The translations under genes were made by a program, and so were the position numbers. Shown here piece by piece: positions 4,344-6,669 of a stretch of 6,669 bases of DNA. Every line of letters starts with the position of its first letter. Within the stretch, counting starts at the first letter, position 1. Under the pieces are notes generated by a model. That model did no database searches. It was not told where the DNA came from and saw only the letters and a list, made by a program, of their open reading frames with translations. Location of the stretch: assembly GCA_016283985.1 (NCBI GenBank), contig JAEENZ010000162.1, positions 1 through 6,669 of the forward strand, written 5' to 3'. Source of the stretch: Bacteroidales bacterium. GTDB taxonomy: Bacteria > Bacteroidota > Bacteroidia > Bacteroidales > UBA932.

Positions 4344-6669
4344 ATGAACGTAATTAACAAACAGATTGTATTGCCCGATGGTCGGGTAATCGAGATTGAG
4401 ACCGGCAAACTCGCCAAGCAGGCGGCCGGATCCGCGGTCGTGAAGATGGGTGGCACCATGTTGCTCGCCACCGTGACCGCAGCTGATGAAGTGAAAGAAG
4501 GAACGGATTTCCTTCCCCTTTCGGTAGACTACCGTGAGAAGTATTACTCCGCAGGGCGTTTCCCCGGAGGTTTTTTGAAAAGAGAGAGCAAGCCCTCCGA
4601 CTATGAGGTGCTCATCGCCCGTCTGGTAGACCGTCCCATCCGCCCTCTGTGGCCTGAGGACTTCCACAATGAGATATTTGTCTATGTAAACCTGATTTCC
4701 GCCGAGAAGGATGTGCAGCCCGATGCCCTTGCAGGCCTGGCAGCCTCCTGCGCCCTCGCAACCTCCGACCTGCCTTTCGGCGGTCCTATCTCCGAGGTCC
4801 GCGTGAGCCGCATCAACGGCGAATGGGTAATCAACCCCAACTTCTCCCAGATGATCGACGCCGACATCGAACTGATGGTGGCTGCAACCGAGGAGAATAT
4901 CATGATGGTCGAGGGAGAAATGAAAGAAGTCTCCGAGGCTGACATGCTCGAGGCTATCAAGGTCGCCCACGAAGAGATCAAGAAGCACTGCCGCGTGCAG
5001 AAGGAGCTCATGCACGAGCTCGGCACCGACGGCCCCAAGCGCGAGTATCCCCACGACGTGGAGGACGAAGAGCTGAAGGCTGCCGTGCAGAAGTCCTGCT
5101 ACGACCGCTGCTACGAGCTTGCCAAGTCCGCGAAGCCCAAGCAGGAGCGTGAGGCCGGCTTCAAGGCCATCAAGGAAGAATTCCTTGCAACCATCCCCGA
5201 AGAGGAACTCGAGGAGAAGACTCCCATCGTGGAGCGCTACTACCACGAGGTGGAGAAGGAAGCCATGCGCAACCTTATCCTCGACGAAGGCAAGCGTCTC
5301 GACGGCCGTGCCTGCAATGAGGTCCGTCCTATCTGGTGCGAGGTGGATTATCTCCCCTGCGCCCACGGATCCGCCATCTTCACCCGCGGTGAGACCCAGT
5401 CCCTCGCGACCGTCACCCTCGGCACCAAGATGGACATGAAGGAGATGGACGAAGTCCTGATCCAGGAAGACCAGCAGTTCGTGCTGCACTACAACTTCCC
5501 TCCGTTCGCTACCGGTGAGGCAAAGCCCATCCGCGCTACCGGACGCCGCGAGATCGGCCACGGCAACCTGGCCATGCGTGCCCTCAAGCCCGTGGTTCCG
5601 CTCGCACCCGAGAATCCCTACGCAGTTCGCGTAGTTTCCGATATCCTCGAATCCAACGGTTCGTCCTCGATGGCATCCGTCTGCGGCGGCTGCCTTGCAC
5701 TGATGGATGCCGGCGTTAAGATCAAGAAGCCCGTCGCAGGTGTTGCCATGGGTCTGATCACCGACGCCGAGCGCCCTAACGACCGTTACGCCATCCTTAC
5801 CGACATCCTCGGCGACGAGGATCACCTCGGCGACATGGACTTCAAGGTCACCGGCACAGCCGACGGCATCACCGCCACCCAGATGGATATCAAGGTCGAC
5901 GGCCTCAGCTACGAAGTGCTCGCAAAGGCACTCGAGCAGGCACGCCAGGGACGTATCCACATCATGGGCGAGATGCTGAAGACCATCTCCGAGCCCCGCG
6001 AAGACTACAAACCCTTCGTGCCCCGCATCGAGCAGATCCGCATCCCTGCAGAGTTCATCGGAGCAGTGATCGGAAAGGGCGGCGAGACCATCCAGAAGAT
6101 CCAGAAGGAAACCGGTGCCACCATCAACATCGAGGAAGTTCCCATCCCCGGCACCAACATTACCGAAGGTGTGGTTGATGTCGCCTCCGCCGATAAGGAA
6201 GCCATGCAGAAGGCTCTCGAGTGGATCAAGGGCATCTGCGCTGTTCCAGAGGCAGGACAGGTCTATCACGGAAAGGTGGTCAGCATCCTCGATTTCGGTG
6301 CATTCGTGGAAATCCTTCCCGGCAAGGAAGGCCTGCTCCACGTGAGCGAGATTGCCTGGACCAAGACCGAGAAGGTCGAGGACGTGCTTTCGGTCGGACA
6401 GGAAGTGGATGTGAAGCTTCTCGAGATCGATGCCAAGACCGGCAAGATGCGCCTTTCCATGCGCGCTCTTACCGAGAAGCCCGAAGGCTATGTAGAGCCT
6501 AAGGGTGGTCGCGGACCTCGCCGTGAAGGCGGAAACGACCGTGGACCCCGCCGCGAAGGTGGCGAGCGCCGCGGTGGTGACCGTCGCGAAGGTCGTGACG
6601 GAGAGCGCCGTGAGCGTCGCGATGGCGACCGCCAGGACCGTGGCGAGCGCCGTGAGAACCGCGACGGAG
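4344..6669 (+). CDS. pnp: Polynucleotide phosphorylase (PNPase); 3' end outside window
   Basis: PNPase degrades RNA 3'-to-5' by phosphorolysis, releasing nucleoside diphosphates, and can add tails in reverse. It forms a cytoplasmic trimer. The 775 visible codons hold the full core: a first RNase PH-like domain (~10-145), the all-alpha linker (~240-318), a catalytic second RNase PH domain (~320-545), KH (~560-625) with GKGG at 577-580, and S1 (~636-707). RREIGHG (401-407), SNGSSSMAS (437-445) and D493, D499 and K501 in the [10 protein letters not shown] stretch match E. coli phosphate-binding and catalytic positions (D486, D492, K494). After S1, where many PNPases end, the frame continues as a tail from ~711 rich in Arg, Gly, Asp and Glu: residues 721-775 hold 20 Arg and 15 Gly of 55. 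No stop is reached. The ATG at 4344 gives the family N-terminus ([14 protein letters not shown]). It follows rpsO, the conserved order, but lies past a terminator with no recognisable promoter of its own. Confidence 0.97.
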   Translation, partial: MNVINKQIVLPDGRVIEIETGKLAKQAAGSAVVKMGGTMLLATVTAADEVKEGTDFLPLSVDYREKYYSAGRFPGGFLKRESKPSDYEVLIARLVDRPIRPLWPEDFHNEIFVYVNLISAEKDVQPDALAGLAASCALATSDLPFGGPISEVRVSRINGEWVINPNFSQMIDADIELMVAATEENIMMVEGEMKEVSEADMLEAIKVAHEEIKKHCRVQKELMHELGTDGPKREYPHDVEDEELKAAVQKSCYDRCYELAKSAKPKQEREAGFKAIKEEFLATIPEEELEEKTPIVERYYHEVEKEAMRNLILDEGKRLDGRACNEVRPIWCEVDYLPCAHGSAIFTRGETQSLATVTLGTKMDMKEMDEVLIQEDQQFVLHYNFPPFATGEAKPIRATGRREIGHGNLAMRALKPVVPLAPENPYAVRVVSDILESNGSSSMASVCGGCLALMDAGVKIKKPVAGVAMGLITDAERPNDRYAILTDILGDEDHLGDMDFKVTGTADGITATQMDIKVDGLSYEVLAKALEQARQGRIHIMGEMLKTISEPREDYKPFVPRIEQIRIPAEFIGAVIGKGGETIQKIQKETGATINIEEVPIPGTNITEGVVDVASADKEAMQKALEWIKGICAVPEAGQVYHGKVVSILDFGAFVEILPGKEGLLHVSEIAWTKTEKVEDVLSVGQEVDVKLLEIDAKTGKMRLSMRALTEKPEGYVEPKGGRGPRREGGNDRGPRREGGERRGGDRREGRDGERRERRDGDRQDRGERRENRDG
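6510..6563 (+). repeat. 30-bp-period tandem repeat in the pnp 3' coding region
   Basis: Two copies of the octapeptide RGPRREGG are encoded at 6510-6533 and 6540-6563, 30 bp apart. The copies match at 19 of 24 bases and all five differences are synonymous third-position changes. This suggests the peptide, not the DNA, is being conserved. Looser GERR and GDRR/RDGE variants continue to the window end. Confidence 0.7.

Noticed and set aside
5119..5439. A 106-codon + strand open frame inside pnp in another frame
   Set aside because: Its product is Ser/Pro/Arg-rich and out of frame with the well-conserved PNPase; it is a shadow of codon bias.
3978..6341. A 787-codon open frame on the minus strand opposite rpsO and pnp
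   Set aside because: It runs through two clearly recognised + strand genes and the terminator, its translation is Leu/Gly/His-rich with no recognisable domain, and it is explained by the strong codon bias of rpsO and pnp, which leaves few stops in the antisense frame.

Overview
The window looks like a chromosomal segment of a fairly GC-rich member of the Bacteroidota, most likely Bacteroidales. The clues are a near-consensus Bacteroidota promoter (TTTG, 19-bp spacer, TAnnTTTG) ahead of rpsO, AT-rich translation starts without a clear Shine-Dalgarno sequence, a surface-lipoprotein type common in gut Bacteroidales, and a PNPase with an Arg/Gly-rich C-terminal tail. Every supported gene is on the + strand and the segment is densely coding. 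The genus cannot be named from the sequence alone.

Region 1 (1-2081) is the end of a histidine-utilisation operon. The C-terminal ~57% of histidine ammonia-lyase (hutH) overlaps the start of a complete imidazolonepropionase gene (hutI) by 4 bp (ATGA). HutH makes urocanate from histidine, and HutI opens the imidazolone ring two steps later. Urocanase (hutU) and the formiminoglutamate-processing genes are not in the window and would be expected upstream or elsewhere.

Region 2 (2093-3817) starts 11 nt after hutI. It encodes a 574-residue predicted lipoprotein made of a Cthe_2159-like carbohydrate-binding domain (DUF4353-type) and beta-helix rungs with a visible 23-residue period. There is no terminator or recognisable promoter between hutI and this gene, so it may be cotranscribed with hut, which is functionally unexpected.

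Region 3 (3818-4343) is regulatory and contains the small gene rpsO (S15). It holds an AT-rich inverted repeat overlapping the promoter, a leader of about 100 nt with a possible H-type pseudoknot and a second hairpin, rpsO itself, a strong intrinsic terminator with a UUCG tetraloop, and a GC-rich hairpin ahead of pnp.

Region 4 (4344-6669) is pnp, encoding polynucleotide phosphorylase. It is complete at the 5' end but runs off the window in a repetitive RG/RD-rich tail. The rpsO-pnp order is the ancient, widely conserved one, and both products act on RNA (ribosome assembly and RNA decay).

No mobile element, CRISPR array, tRNA or rRNA gene is seen. The points most worth a second look are the structured rpsO/pnp leaders, the PNPase tail, and the lipoprotein gene placed behind hutI. 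I do not see convincing evidence of an entirely new system.
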